Part shown: positions 8,975 through 17,711 of the stretch, piece after piece
Position numbering within the stretch: position 1 is the stretch's first letter
Layout: every line of letters starts with the position of its first letter
DNA from: Chlorobiaceae bacterium
GTDB taxonomy: Bacteria; Bacteroidota; Chlorobiia; Chlorobiales; Chlorobiaceae
DNA: 35,465 nucleotides
Direction: 5' to 3'
Assembly (NCBI GenBank): GCA_013334435.1
Contig: JAAXXP010000005.1
Location: 1-35,465 of the forward strand
Translations under genes and position numbers: made by a program
Notes under the pieces: generated by a model
Databases searched by the model: none
What the model saw: only the letters and a program-made list of their open reading frames with translations
What the model was told of the DNA's origin: nothing

Positions 8975-9490
8975 TCACTGAGCGGTTTTCTCTATTCCCG
9001 AGGTTTCAATGCCCCGGCTCCGCAGCTTTTCCATGATGCCGTCATAAACGGTCCTGTCCGGATAGGGCGTGCGGCTGAGCACCCAGAGTCCCGATCCGGT
9101 AGTATTGGAAACAACGGCCCAGGAGTAGTCCGCAGCAAGTTCGATGACCCGGTAATCGGCATTGATGATGCCGAAAAACCGCACCTTCAGCCATGCGTTG
9201 CCGCTGCCGGACACCGGAGATCCCAGAGCCTTTATCGAAACCGTTTTTCCATGCCTGCGGCAGGAGTTGACGACGCGAACCTTGCCTTCCGGCGTGAGGG
9301 TGTACTCCGCCTTGGTGTTGGCGCATCTTTTCTGGCGTTTACGGGGAATCGAAGCGGCTTCATACCAGGTGCCGCAGTAACGGGCGACATCCACAGCTTC
9401 TACGGTATGCAGTGACGCAGGGATACGGGTTTTCTTTCTGAAAAACGACATGGCGATATGGCTTGTGACTAAAATCCTTGGCCGCAGCAT
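8975..9490 (-). CDS. Lipocalin family protein (Blc-like)
   Basis: A bacterial lipocalin, a small beta-barrel protein that binds hydrophobic ligands. The N-terminal lipocalin motif is RYCGTWYEAASIPR. The later Blc-type segments are ADYRVIELAADYSWAVV and the LWVLSRTP strand. Three starts are possible: GTG 9526, ATG 9490 and ATG 9451. I chose 9490 because AGGAG lies directly before it, although the spacing is short (3 bases); 9451 would still keep the whole barrel. Unlike E. coli Blc there is no lipobox or clear signal peptide, so the protein may stay in the cytoplasm or the true start may differ. The nearest neighbours are unrelated, and the gene is divergent from the GNAT gene. Confidence 0.8.
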   Translation of the reverse strand: MLRPRILVTSHIAMSFFRKKTRIPASLHTVEAVDVARYCGTWYEAASIPRKRQKRCANTKAEYTLTPEGKVRVVNSCRRHGKTVSIKALGSPVSGSGNAWLKVRFFGIINADYRVIELAADYSWAVVSNTTGSGLWVLSRTPYPDRTVYDGIMEKLRSRGIETSGIEKTAQ

Positions 9491-9670
9491 ACGCTCCTGG
9501 AGCTGTCGCCGCTTTTTTTCTTTCACTTCAGTGAAACCCGGAACTCCGCCGATAAGTTTCAGAATTTTCCACCCGGCTTTTCCCCGCTTTGCGTCCCGCC
9601 CTGAAATGTTAACTTAACGGCAATGCACTTCTTGTGGAGATCGTCATTTTTTCAACCAGAACCTGTGTCT

Positions 9671-10144
9671 ATGGCGCATATGAGAATCAGAGAGGCCGTA
9701 ACCGCCGATATCGGACGATGCGCCGAACTGCTCGGCATGCTGTTTGCGGCGGAACGGGAATTCACTCCGGACCCGGTTGCCCAGAGACGGGGCCTGGAAC
9801 TCGTTCTCGACAGCCCGCAGACCGGCCGGGTGTTTGTCTGTGAAACCGGCGGCAGGATAGCCGGCATGGTGATGCTGCTCTTTACCGTCAGCACCTTTCT
9901 CGGCAAAAAAGTCGCCCTGCTCGAAGACATGATTGTCGATCCGGCGTTCCGCGCACAGGGAATCGGCGCCCGACTTATCGCCCACTCCGTGGAGTTTGCC
10001 CGGCATGAGGGGCTGGGCAGAATAACCCTGCTGACGGATCACGACAATACCGCCGCCCGGAATTTCTATCACCGGGCTGGCTTTACGCCATCATCGATGG
10101 TGGTGCTCAGAAAACAGCTTGACAATCAGGGAGAAACCCCGTGA
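9671..10144 (+). CDS. GNAT family N-acetyltransferase
   Basis: An acetyl-CoA-dependent acyltransferase of unknown substrate, 157 residues from the ATG at 9671 (MAHMRIREAVTADI). The acetyl-CoA-binding motif A appears as LEDMIVDPAFRAQGIGARLI, and the C-terminal part has the usual N-x-x-A-x-x-F-Y-x-x-x-G-F pattern (NTAARNFYHRAGF). An upstream in-frame ATG at 9623 would add 16 residues that do not look conserved, and ATG 9680 is also possible; no start has a convincing ribosome site. The stop codon overlaps the GTG of the rubredoxin gene, so the two are probably co-translated. Confidence 0.82.
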   Translation: MAHMRIREAVTADIGRCAELLGMLFAAEREFTPDPVAQRRGLELVLDSPQTGRVFVCETGGRIAGMVMLLFTVSTFLGKKVALLEDMIVDPAFRAQGIGARLIAHSVEFARHEGLGRITLLTDHDNTAARNFYHRAGFTPSSMVVLRKQLDNQGETP

Positions 10145-10311
10145 ACGGGTGCTGGCAGTGCCGTGAGTGCGGCTATCTTTACGATCCTGCCGACGGCGAT
10201 CCCGAAAGCCGGATCCGTCCGGCAACAGCGTTCGAACAGCTTCCCGGCAACTGGTGCTGCCCGGTATGCAGCGAGCGGAAAAGCGGCTTCGATCCTATGG
10301 TTGCCGCCTGA
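10141..10311 (+). CDS. Rubredoxin
   Basis: A 56-residue iron-sulfur electron carrier that binds one Fe by four cysteines. The first ligand pair is in WQCRECGYLYDP (Cys7, Cys10) and the second in NWCCPVCSERK (Cys40, Cys43). Between them lie the conserved DGDPE, the aromatic core residues and TAFEQLP. The start is GTG, overlapping the GNAT stop, with AGGGAG seven bases upstream, which supports it strongly. Two extra cysteines (Cys4 and Cys39) are not part of the usual ligand set. The gene is easily missed because it is short and begins with GTG. It ends only four bases before the stop of the convergent LolC-like permease gene. Green sulfur bacteria commonly carry rubredoxins for anaerobic redox and oxygen or peroxide reduction; the partner here is unknown. 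Confidence 0.92.
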   Translation: MNGCWQCRECGYLYDPADGDPESRIRPATAFEQLPGNWCCPVCSERKSGFDPMVAA

Positions 10312-10315
10312 ACGG

Positions 10316-11569
10316 TTAGTTGGCCTTGCTGTCGAGCGAATGGTTTACGGCGATAGCCGCAGCCTTGCGGGCGGGATAGAGGCTCACCAGAAAACTCAGG
10401 GCGACGGCGGTCAGGCCTACGGCAAAAAAGTCGGAGGCATGCATGCTTACGGGATATGACTGGATGACGAATGCGCTTTGCGATGGCAGGCGGACGAGAC
10501 CGTAGGCCTCCTGAAGCCGGCAGACGATCCATGCCAGCAGCGATCCGGCGGCGGTTCCGGCTATGCCGGTCATGGTGCCCTGGATCAGAAAAATTCCCAT
10601 GAACTGAGGCCGTTCCAGCCCGAGACACCGGAGGTAGAAAAGCTCTTTCTGCTTGTCGATTGCCGTCATGGCAAGGGAGCCGGTAAGGCTGAGCGCGGCG
10701 ACAAGCACCACCAGCATCAGGACGCTGAAGCTTGCCCATTTCTCCAGCTCCATGACCGCGAAGATATCCCCGTACTTTTTTTCCAGAGGCCTCAGGGTGC
10801 AGCTCCGCCCGAGAGGCGTGCCGGCAATCCTCGCTTCGAGACGTTTCAGGAGTTTGCGGCCCGAGACGCCCTTTTCGGCCCTGATATCGATGCCGCTGTA
10901 CCGGTCGCCGCCAAGAAGCAGCACTTTGCGGGCAAATTCGTTGGGCGCGAGCACATAGCGGTCGTCGAAGAGTTTCTGCAGGGAGAATGTCGAGGAAACC
11001 TTCGTTTCCGGGATTCTCAGAGCGGCCAGCATGTAGGGCTCCGAAAGCAGTTCAAGGCCGACGCTGATCAGTTCGGGGCTGAACAGCCTGACCTCGCTGA
11101 AGGGCGAAAGCTCCAGGCGTCCGGCAAGCAGATCGCCGGCGGAAACCGTCTCTCCGCTGAAAAAGGGCTTGATGGCCGAGGTCCTTCGCATCAGTTCCCG
11201 CTGACCCTCCCCGCTGAGTCCTCTGATCATGACCAGTTCGCTTTTTCCGCCGCCCGACGACATGATTGCCTCCCCTTCGGCAAACGGTTCGGCAGCCGCC
11301 ACCCCTTCGACCGATGCCAGGGCCTGAAGCAGGCTGTCGCTGACGCTGATGCCGCCGTCGCTGCGGGAAACCAGCTGAACCTCGCCTTCAATGGTGGTGA
11401 ACATGTCGTATGCGAGCTTCTGAAAGCCGTTCAGGACGCTCATCACGATAAGGAGGGTGCTCACTCCCACGATGATCCCGGCAAGGCTGATTGCAGAGAT
11501 CACATTGATAATCCTGAAGCGTTTGCGGGCAAAGCTGAACCTGCGGGCAATCCATAATGCTGTTTTCAT
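10316..11569 (-). CDS. LolC/LolE-type (FtsX family) ABC permease, second copy
   Basis: A 417-residue permease of the lipoprotein-release type: one N-terminal membrane helix (about residues 20-48), a large periplasmic domain, then three helices in the C-terminal FtsX domain (about 278-303, 328-352, 380-405). In other bacteria LolC and LolE with the ATPase LolD move lipoproteins from the inner membrane toward the outer membrane. The start [13 protein letters not shown] is typical of the family. It follows its paralogue by 15 bases and is the last gene of a four-gene minus-strand operon. No LolD-type ATPase is encoded in this window, so the ATPase must come from elsewhere if the complex is active. 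Confidence 0.85.
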   Translation of the reverse strand: MKTALWIARRFSFARKRFRIINVISAISLAGIIVGVSTLLIVMSVLNGFQKLAYDMFTTIEGEVQLVSRSDGGISVSDSLLQALASVEGVAAAEPFAEGEAIMSSGGGKSELVMIRGLSGEGQRELMRRTSAIKPFFSGETVSAGDLLAGRLELSPFSEVRLFSPELISVGLELLSEPYMLAALRIPETKVSSTFSLQKLFDDRYVLAPNEFARKVLLLGGDRYSGIDIRAEKGVSGRKLLKRLEARIAGTPLGRSCTLRPLEKKYGDIFAVMELEKWASFSVLMLVVLVAALSLTGSLAMTAIDKQKELFYLRCLGLERPQFMGIFLIQGTMTGIAGTAAGSLLAWIVCRLQEAYGLVRLPSQSAFVIQSYPVSMHASDFFAVGLTAVALSFLVSLYPARKAAAIAVNHSLDSKAN

Positions 11570-11584
11570 ACGGGAAAAATTAGA

Positions 11585-12856
11585 TCAGGTAGTCAGCGCC
11601 GTTCCGGGATTGAGCGATGATGCGATTCTTGCCGGTATGAAGGCGAAAAGCATGGTCAGAAAAATGACGGCGAGGCCCACCATAAGATAGTCGAGTGGAT
11701 CGATCATCAGCGGCACATACTTGATGAAATAACTCTTCTCGGGAAGGGTTATCAGATGAAATCGCTGTTCGAAAAGGGTCAGCGAGAGGGCGACTGCGGC
11801 TCCTGCGGCCACTCCTGCCAGCGAGATGAGGATGGACTGGCCTAAAAAAATCAGCCTGATTTTCCTGGGCTCGAGCCCCAGGGCGATCAGCATGCCGATT
11901 TCGCGCGTTTTTTCGATAACCAGCACCAGGAGCGTCGAGATGATATTGAATACCGCAACGACGGTAATGGTTATGATGAGCAAGGGAGAGATGTTTTTCT
12001 GGAGCTTGAGCCACTCGAAAAGGTTCGCATAGCGCTCGAACACCGTATAGGTGTAGAACGGAAATCCGAGTTGCCGGGCCAGCTCTCCCGAAATCGTGCC
12101 GATCTTCGACAGATCCCCCACCCGCACATCGTAACCGCTGATCATGTCGGGATGAAAGCGCTTCTGAACCTCGTCGAGCGAGGCGATAACCACCACATCG
12201 TCGAACCCGTCCTGCAGCCCGGTGTCGTAAATGCCGCTGATCCTTGCGGCTTCAAGATCGAGGGAGGCGAAAAGGTCCACGATATCCCGGTTTCCGCTGC
12301 TGATGCCATCTTTCACCTCACGGTCCAGTCCGGCAAGCAGAACTTTCTGGCCGCTTTTCACGCCGAGCTGTTCGGCAAGCGTTTTTCCGATATAGAGGGA
12401 GAGTATCCCGTTTTCCGTCGGCTGCCGACGTCCCTCACCGCCGATCAGATACTGTTTCAGGAACGCCTTGCGCTCAAGGGCGGTTATCCCCTTCAGCACG
12501 ACGGGGCGTACCGCCGCCGACCCTTTTCTCTCTCCGGGACGGCTGCGGAGAATGAAGCTTTTTTCAAGAAAGGGCGAGGCCGAGACGACACCCGGAAAAC
12601 CCGCGATGAGGCCCTGTTCGTATCGGCTTGCGGGAAAGTACTGTTCGTCTCCCTGACGCACCTGTATGTGCGAGGTAAAGCTGATCAGCTTGCCCTCGAC
12701 GCTTCCGGCAAACCCCTTGACGATGGAAAGCGTCAGAATCAGAGCCGCCGTGCCTACGGCGATGCCGATGACCGATGCCAGCACGATAAACGCCGGCCTT
12801 GATCCGGTGCGCTCCCGGAAGGCGAAGCGCCGGGCTATATAGAGAACCGGTTTCAT
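11585..12856 (-). CDS. LolC/LolE-type (FtsX family) ABC permease, first copy
   Basis: A 423-residue paralogue of the next gene with the same one-plus-three helix plan: N-terminal helix around residues 21-48, periplasmic domain to about 265, then the FtsX helices. The start MKPVLYIARRFAF closely parallels [13 protein letters not shown] of its neighbour, which fits an ancient tandem duplication giving a LolC/LolE pair. Its ATG overlaps the stop of the diguanylate cyclase gene (ATGA), so translation is probably coupled. Which of the two corresponds to LolC and which to LolE cannot be decided by eye. A MacB-like exporter role is a weaker alternative. Confidence 0.85.
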   Translation of the reverse strand: MKPVLYIARRFAFRERTGSRPAFIVLASVIGIAVGTAALILTLSIVKGFAGSVEGKLISFTSHIQVRQGDEQYFPASRYEQGLIAGFPGVVSASPFLEKSFILRSRPGERKGSAAVRPVVLKGITALERKAFLKQYLIGGEGRRQPTENGILSLYIGKTLAEQLGVKSGQKVLLAGLDREVKDGISSGNRDIVDLFASLDLEAARISGIYDTGLQDGFDDVVVIASLDEVQKRFHPDMISGYDVRVGDLSKIGTISGELARQLGFPFYTYTVFERYANLFEWLKLQKNISPLLIITITVVAVFNIISTLLVLVIEKTREIGMLIALGLEPRKIRLIFLGQSILISLAGVAAGAAVALSLTLFEQRFHLITLPEKSYFIKYVPLMIDPLDYLMVGLAVIFLTMLFAFIPARIASSLNPGTALTT

Positions 12857-14121
12857 TTGCCTTCATCTCCGCTCTTGATTGCCGAAAATGCGCATACGTT
12901 GTTGCGGCCGGCGGATTTGGCATGATAGAGCGCCCGGTCGGCATTGTTGACCAGGGTATACCAGTCCTGTGCATCGTCAGGAAAGGTTGCAATGCCGATA
13001 CTTACCGTCAGGCGTCCACCCGGCTGTTTTTTTTCATGCGCAACCGGTTCGGCGCTGATGATCATGCGCAGACGGTCGGAAATCTGCATGGAGGTGTCGA
13101 TTCCCGTTCGGGGAAAGAGCACGGCAAACTCCTCCCCTCCGAACCTCGAGGGCATGTCGGATGTGCGGCAGGTGGTGCCGATAATGCCGGCAAGCTGCTC
13201 CAGCACCTGGTCTCCGGCCACATGTCCGTTCTCGTCGTTATAGTGCTTGAAGTGATCGATATCGATCATGGCTATCGATACCTTGTCGTCGAGCCGTTTC
13301 GAACGTTCGATTTCCATGATGAGATGTTCCTTGAAGTGCCGGTAGTTGTACAGATTCGTTTTCTCGTCGCGAATGTAGAGCTCGTCGAGTTTCTTGTTTT
13401 TCGCTTCGATATCCCGGCAGAAGTCCACCATGGTGTCGGTGATGCGGGAGATCTCCCAGGAGTGCGGCGTCAGGGCCAGGTCGTTGCGGATATCATCGGC
13501 CGTATCATGAATGCTTTCCGGAATGTTTTTGTTGATGAGGCTGACTTTGCCTGAAAGCCGCGAGAGCGGTATCAGCGTCATGGTATAGATTATGTAGAAC
13601 CGTCGCCATGCGGCGATGACGAATCCCGCAACGAGAAGCGAAAGCGTCATGACAAATACGTTGCTGACCCATACACTGGCATCGAGTGCTCCCTGCAGCT
13701 CCTTGTCGGCCTTCCGGGTGCTGTTGTCGAGCGCGAGCAGGAAAACTTCACGGTTGGCCGCCGAAAAGTAGCCGCGATCGTTCCGCTTCCGGATCAGTAC
13801 GCCCGGAATATCGGGTTTGCCCGCTATGGCGGCACTCTCCAGTACCTCATCGAGCATGAACTGCATGACCTTGATCGTCGCGTCGTCATCCCTGCTTGAA
13901 AGTTCGCGGTTTTTTTCGAAACCGGCCACTTTTCCCTTCAGTTCGACCAGGTTGCGGTAGAGCGCCTGCTTGTGCTGCATATCCTCGACAAGCATGTTCC
14001 GGTAGAGCATGAATCCCCCGATCACGAGCCCGAGGAGCAGGAGAAAGAGCGCTGCGCCGAGAGTGATGCGTTTCAGGTGAACCGGCTGATTCAGGGGTAT
14101 CTCGCTGCTCATGCTTGTCAT
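12853..14121 (-). CDS. Membrane-bound diguanylate cyclase (GGDEF)
   Basis: This 422-residue protein makes cyclic di-GMP from two GTP. It has a membrane helix near residues 19-40, an unassigned periplasmic region of about 110 residues, a second helix at 152-171, then a HAMP-like linker and a GGDEF domain. The active site is GGEEF (328-332), an accepted active variant, with metal-binding aspartates in IDIDHF (285-290). An inhibitory I-site RxxD (Arg319-Asp322) lies five residues before GGEEF, so product inhibition is expected. Both ends overlap neighbouring genes by four bases: the PstS-like lipoprotein gene upstream and a LolC/E permease gene downstream. The context suggests the periplasmic domain senses something handled by the lipoprotein, but this is inference. 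Confidence 0.9.
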   Translation of the reverse strand: MTSMSSEIPLNQPVHLKRITLGAALFLLLLGLVIGGFMLYRNMLVEDMQHKQALYRNLVELKGKVAGFEKNRELSSRDDDATIKVMQFMLDEVLESAAIAGKPDIPGVLIRKRNDRGYFSAANREVFLLALDNSTRKADKELQGALDASVWVSNVFVMTLSLLVAGFVIAAWRRFYIIYTMTLIPLSRLSGKVSLINKNIPESIHDTADDIRNDLALTPHSWEISRITDTMVDFCRDIEAKNKKLDELYIRDEKTNLYNYRHFKEHLIMEIERSKRLDDKVSIAMIDIDHFKHYNDENGHVAGDQVLEQLAGIIGTTCRTSDMPSRFGGEEFAVLFPRTGIDTSMQISDRLRMIISAEPVAHEKKQPGGRLTVSIGIATFPDDAQDWYTLVNNADRALYHAKSAGRNNVCAFSAIKSGDEGK

Positions 14122-14993
14122 TTCAGGATTATGGTTCTCGGCAACTGACGCAGCGGCGCAAGATAGTTCCGCTCAAAGCCTTTCTGTCCCTCCCTGGAGA
14201 GCCAGGACCCGAGACCTGCGGCAAGAGGATTGCCGGGAATATAGATGTAATACACAAGGGTGGCAAGCGGGTACTGCCCGTCATAAATATGCTGTTCGGA
14301 AGGCATTACGGCTCCTGAGCCCTCTTTTTCGGATGCAACCGGAAGCATGCGGATCCGGCTCCGTGTCGTTTCGGAAAGGGAGAGGGTGTTCCAGGCCGAA
14401 AGATAGAGCAGGCCGGCGGCCCTGGGGTCGACGGCTGTTTTTTCGACAAGCAGCGAGTCGGAATCGGTCTGCATGGCATGAAGCGCTGCGTCTCCCGTAT
14501 CGAGCAGATGGCGCAGGGTTGCAAGCAGGCGGTAGTCGTTGCGTGCAGTCCATACAACGAACCCCGTCTTCGAGGGGTTCCTGCCGGAAAGCGCTGCTCC
14601 GAGCGCTCCGGTGGAGACCGAATCGAGCGGACTCAGGCGGCTGACAATGCAGATGAGCGCGTCACGGGCCACAGGCTCCTTCCGGCCGCCGAGCTTCGGA
14701 CGCGCAAGCAGTGAGTCCTCTTCCGGCAGGAGCGAGCCGTTGACGAGCACGGCATCGGATTCCCTTTTAAGCAGTGTGAGCAGGGTTTTTCCCGTCAGCT
14801 CCGGCGTGACGGCTACGGACGCTTCCGGATAGTGCGCGGAAAATATTTCCGTCTGCGAAACCGCGGCTTCGGCAAGGGATGCGTCGACGGCAAGGCGAAG
14901 CGTTCCTTCCGTGGCCGACGTGCGCGCATCCCCGCCGGCGCCGCACCCCGACATCGACAGGACGAGCAGGGCCGCCGCCAGTGATGAGCGCAT
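14118..14993 (-). CDS. PstS-like periplasmic substrate-binding lipoprotein
   Basis: A 291-residue extracytoplasmic solute-binding protein of the phosphate-binding (PstS-like) type. From the ATG at 14993 a hydrophobic stretch ends in SMSGC, a lipobox with Cys17, so it is probably a lipid-anchored product of the Lgt pathway. The body has the alternating pattern of a PstS-like fold and ends with YPLATLVYYIYIPGN, close to the typical PstS C-terminus. An in-frame ATG at 15050 would add 19 residues with basic RKR and is possible. No pstA, pstB or pstC genes are nearby. It is instead followed, with a four-base overlap, by a diguanylate cyclase, so a sensory rather than transport role is worth considering. 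The ligand is unknown. Confidence 0.75.
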   Translation of the reverse strand: MRSSLAAALLVLSMSGCGAGGDARTSATEGTLRLAVDASLAEAAVSQTEIFSAHYPEASVAVTPELTGKTLLTLLKRESDAVLVNGSLLPEEDSLLARPKLGGRKEPVARDALICIVSRLSPLDSVSTGALGAALSGRNPSKTGFVVWTARNDYRLLATLRHLLDTGDAALHAMQTDSDSLLVEKTAVDPRAAGLLYLSAWNTLSLSETTRSRIRMLPVASEKEGSGAVMPSEQHIYDGQYPLATLVYYIYIPGNPLAAGLGSWLSREGQKGFERNYLAPLRQLPRTIILK

Positions 14994-15150
14994 GAAAGCT
15001 GCGCCTGCGGACCGTTTACGGTCTCCGCTGTTCTTATTACCTGTAATCATAAAGCATATGATAGCAATACCCCGCGAGAATTGCAGATGAAAAAGCTTTT
15101 CCAAAAAAGAGAGATCCGGTTACGGAAAGGGAAAAAAGCCCGCAATGCTC

Positions 15151-15178
15151 TTGATAATTCCCTTGAAAAGTGTAATAT
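15151..15178 (+). promoter_or_regulatory. Candidate arg operon promoter
   Basis: TTGATA (15151-15156) and TAATAT (15173-15178) are spaced by 16 bases and fit a sigma-70 type promoter (5/6 and 4/6 matches). Transcription would start inside or next to the ARG boxes, the arrangement expected for repression. A second possible promoter lies downstream: TTACTT at 15252-15257 and TAGAAT at 15274-15279, also with 16-base spacing. The sequence does not decide between them. Confidence 0.4.
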
Positions 15179-15189
15179 ATTCACTTTAT

Positions 15190-15222
15190 TGAATATATAT
15201 TCAGGTACTGAATGAATATTCA
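15190..15222. promoter_or_regulatory. argO: Tandem ARG boxes (ArgR operator)
   Basis: Two adjacent palindromes match the ARG box core TGAAT-N4-ATTCA: TGAATATATATTCA at 15190-15203 (perfect, with an all-A/T centre) and TGAATGAATATTCA at 15209-15222 (both arms perfect, one G in the centre). Their centres are 19 bases apart, about two helical turns, close to the spacing of paired ARG boxes in other bacteria, where one ArgR hexamer binds both. A further ATTCA half-site lies at 15179-15183. The pair sits about 110 bases upstream of argC, and argR is the fifth gene of the operon, so feedback repression by arginine is the natural reading. Confidence 0.85.
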
Positions 15223-15329
15223 TGGCCCGTATCCTGTTTTTTCTCTGTTAATTACTTTTAAATATCCTTAAAATAGAATATCATCGCAGGTTTCAGGCGG
15301 TATGTTCATCCAGCACGCAGATAAAGGTT

Positions 15330-16361
15330 ATGACACATTCAAAGGCGCCCTCCGGGGCACTCCATTCGGTTGCGGTTATCGGGGCCTCCGGCTATTCGGG
15401 CGCAGAGCTTGTGCGCATCATTCTCCGCCACCCCGCCCTGCGCCTCGACTCGCTCTACGCTTTCTCGCAGGCCGGGAAGCGATTTTCGGATCTCTATCCT
15501 TCCGTCTCCTGCGACATGGAGCTCCTGCGCTATGCAGGCGAATGCGACGCCGATATCTGCTTTCTTGCCCTTCCTCACGGCGAAGCCCTGAAGCTTGTAC
15601 CCGAACTGATCGGCAGGGGAAAGATGGTTATCGATCTTTCCGGCGATTTCAGGCTGAAAAATACGGATGAACATGAACGCTACTACCTGCAGCCGAAGAC
15701 GGCAGGCTCCTCGATGACCTATGCCATGCCCGAACTGTTCAGGAACGAAATTGCGCAGGCAAAGGCCGTGAGCAATCCCGGCTGCTATGCGACAAGCATC
15801 ATTCTCGGACTCGCTCCGTTCTTTCATGGCAATGATCGTCCCTTCAGGGTGAGTTCGGTCAACTGCACGGCGATCTCGGGCATTTCGGGGGCCGGACGCA
15901 CCAGCAAGACCGAACTTTCGTTCTCGGAAATGAGCGAAAACATGCGAGCCTACAAGGTCGGGTGCCACCAGCACACGCCGGAAATCATGCAGGCGCTCGG
16001 CTCTTCGGTTTCCGAACCCGCGTTTGATTTCACCTTTACCCCGGTTATCGGGCCGTTTACCAGAGGAATCTATTCCGTGCTGAACGTTTCGCTCGATGGC
16101 GAAGCTTCCGGCAGCGCCATCGACGATCTTTACAGGAATTTTTATGCCGGCGCACCGTTTGTGAGATTGCGCGACACCATGACCGAAGTGCGCCATGTCG
16201 CCCTGACGAACTTCTGCGACATCCATATCGCCAGCGGGCCTGAAAACGGCCGGCTGGTGATTGTCAGCGCCATCGACAATCTGCTCAAGGGTGCGGCCGG
16301 TCAGGCCGTGCAGAACATGAACATCATGCTCGGCCTTGAAGAGACGCTCGGACTGTCCTGA
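15330..16361 (+). CDS. argC: N-acetyl-gamma-glutamyl-phosphate reductase
   Basis: ArgC reduces N-acetylglutamyl phosphate to the semialdehyde with NADPH, the third step of arginine synthesis. The 343 residues begin with a Rossmann nucleotide-binding motif [14 protein letters not shown] (residues 16-29). The catalytic cysteine is Cys152 in SNPGCYATS, and the conserved His lies in [10 protein letters not shown]. The length is standard for the long-form enzyme. The ATG at 15330 has a short AAGG just before it. It is the first gene of argCJBFRGH, and the only large upstream gap carries the ARG boxes. Confidence 0.96.
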   Translation: MTHSKAPSGALHSVAVIGASGYSGAELVRIILRHPALRLDSLYAFSQAGKRFSDLYPSVSCDMELLRYAGECDADICFLALPHGEALKLVPELIGRGKMVIDLSGDFRLKNTDEHERYYLQPKTAGSSMTYAMPELFRNEIAQAKAVSNPGCYATSIILGLAPFFHGNDRPFRVSSVNCTAISGISGAGRTSKTELSFSEMSENMRAYKVGCHQHTPEIMQALGSSVSEPAFDFTFTPVIGPFTRGIYSVLNVSLDGEASGSAIDDLYRNFYAGAPFVRLRDTMTEVRHVALTNFCDIHIASGPENGRLVIVSAIDNLLKGAAGQAVQNMNIMLGLEETLGLS

Positions 16362-16389
16362 TTACCAGAAAAAAACATACCGTACTGCC

Positions 16390-17676
16390 GTGACGCCTAA
16401 CCTGCACAAAGCACTCGATACCATAAGGGAACTTGCCGCAGCCACCCGGTGGCCCGAATCCGTAACTCCCCTGCTCCCCTCAGGCCTCGACGAGGCGGGA
16501 TTCTGGCCCGACGGATTTCGTTCCGCCGGGGTTTCGGCCGCCATCAGATACGACAAGAGGGATCTCATGATCCTGCTTGCCGACAATCCGGCATCGGCAG
16601 CCGCTCTGTTCACGACCAATCTCTGCTCCGCCGCACCGGTCATGCACTCCAGAGCCAGTCTGCTGGAAAGCCGCGGCTGCATGAGGGCGATTATCTGCAA
16701 CAGCGGCAACGCCAACGCGGCAACCGGCCCGGAAGGTCTCGCCGATGCCGCGGCTATGGCCGTGGCGACCGCCGCCCTGTTCGGCCTGAAACCCGAAGAG
16801 GTGCTGGTGGCTTCCACCGGAGTGATCGGCCAGCCCCTGCCGATGCCGAAAATTCTCGGAGCCATGCCGGAGCTTCCTGCGGCTCTTGCAAGGAACTCCA
16901 GCCTCGATGCCGCCGAAGCCATCATGACCACCGATACCTTTCCGAAGTTTTTTTCGCTCGACGTCCGCCTTTCCGGCGGCACGGCCAGGGTGAGCGGCAT
17001 CGCCAAGGGTTCCGGCATGATCTGCCCGGATATGGCCACCATGCTGGCATTTCTCTGCACCGATGCAGCAATCGAACCGGCGCTCCTGCAGCGGATGCTC
17101 GAGAACGCCAACCGGAACAGCTTCAACGCCATAACCGTCGATGGCGATACCAGCACCAACGATATGGTGTCGATTCTTGCCGGAGGAAAAGGACCCTCCA
17201 TCGCGGAAAAAAGTCGGGATGCTGAAATTTTCGCCGGGGCTCTCGAACTGCTCATGACCTTTCTTGCCAGGCTTATCGTCATTGACGGCGAAGGCGCCAC
17301 GAAACTTGTTGAAATTCGCGTAGAGGGAGCCCTTTCGGACCGGGACGCCGCGATTGCGGCTAAAACCATAGCGAACTCGCCGCTCGTCAAGACCGCCCTG
17401 CATGGCCAGGACGCCAACTGGGGCAGGATCATCGCCGCCGCCGGCCGATCCGGGGCTTTTTTCAGGCAGGAGGATGTCGCGATTCTTTTTGACGGCCTCT
17501 CCATTCTCGAACCGGGCCTGAAGGCTGTTTTTTCCGAAGAGGATGCCGCGGAGATTCTGAAAAAACCCTCCTATACCATGACCGTGCGTCTCGGAAACGG
17601 TCCGGGAAAGGCCGCCGTCTGGACCTGCGACCTGAGCAAGGAGTACATCGAAATCAACGGCAGCTACCGAAGCTGA
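16390..17676 (+). CDS. argJ: Ornithine acetyltransferase / N-acetylglutamate synthase
   Basis: ArgJ transfers the acetyl group from N-acetylornithine to glutamate, which gives ornithine and recycles the acetyl group; some family members can also use acetyl-CoA. The protein is a self-cleaving Ntn-type precursor. The conserved cleavage region [14 protein letters not shown] is present, with Thr217 as the expected nucleophile that starts the beta chain. I chose GTG at 16390 ([10 protein letters not shown]), giving 428 residues. A TTG at 16336 would overlap argC and add 18 residues of unlikely sequence, and the first in-frame ATG is too far inside. No argE deacetylase or separate argA appears in the window, consistent with the cyclic pathway. 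Confidence 0.94.
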   Translation: MTPNLHKALDTIRELAAATRWPESVTPLLPSGLDEAGFWPDGFRSAGVSAAIRYDKRDLMILLADNPASAAALFTTNLCSAAPVMHSRASLLESRGCMRAIICNSGNANAATGPEGLADAAAMAVATAALFGLKPEEVLVASTGVIGQPLPMPKILGAMPELPAALARNSSLDAAEAIMTTDTFPKFFSLDVRLSGGTARVSGIAKGSGMICPDMATMLAFLCTDAAIEPALLQRMLENANRNSFNAITVDGDTSTNDMVSILAGGKGPSIAEKSRDAEIFAGALELLMTFLARLIVIDGEGATKLVEIRVEGALSDRDAAIAAKTIANSPLVKTALHGQDANWGRIIAAAGRSGAFFRQEDVAILFDGLSILEPGLKAVFSEEDAAEILKKPSYTMTVRLGNGPGKAAVWTCDLSKEYIEINGSYRS

Positions 17677-17711
17677 TTTTTTTACCTGTTAACGCAACCG
17701 TCATCAAAAGC

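Larger units (their letters stand above)
14994..15329. other. Intergenic region with divergent control of pstS-like and arg operons
   Basis: This 336-base gap is the longest stretch without a gene. Its left third may be partly leader or an N-terminal extension of the PstS-like gene (if ATG 15050 is used). The right part is very AT-rich and carries the candidate arg promoters and the ArgR operator described separately. I see no RNA gene or small ORF in it. Confidence 0.7.

Noticed and set aside
10478-11557. 359-residue open frame on the plus strand
   Set aside because: Antisense to the LolC/E-type permease; rich in His, Gln and Gly with no plausible fold.
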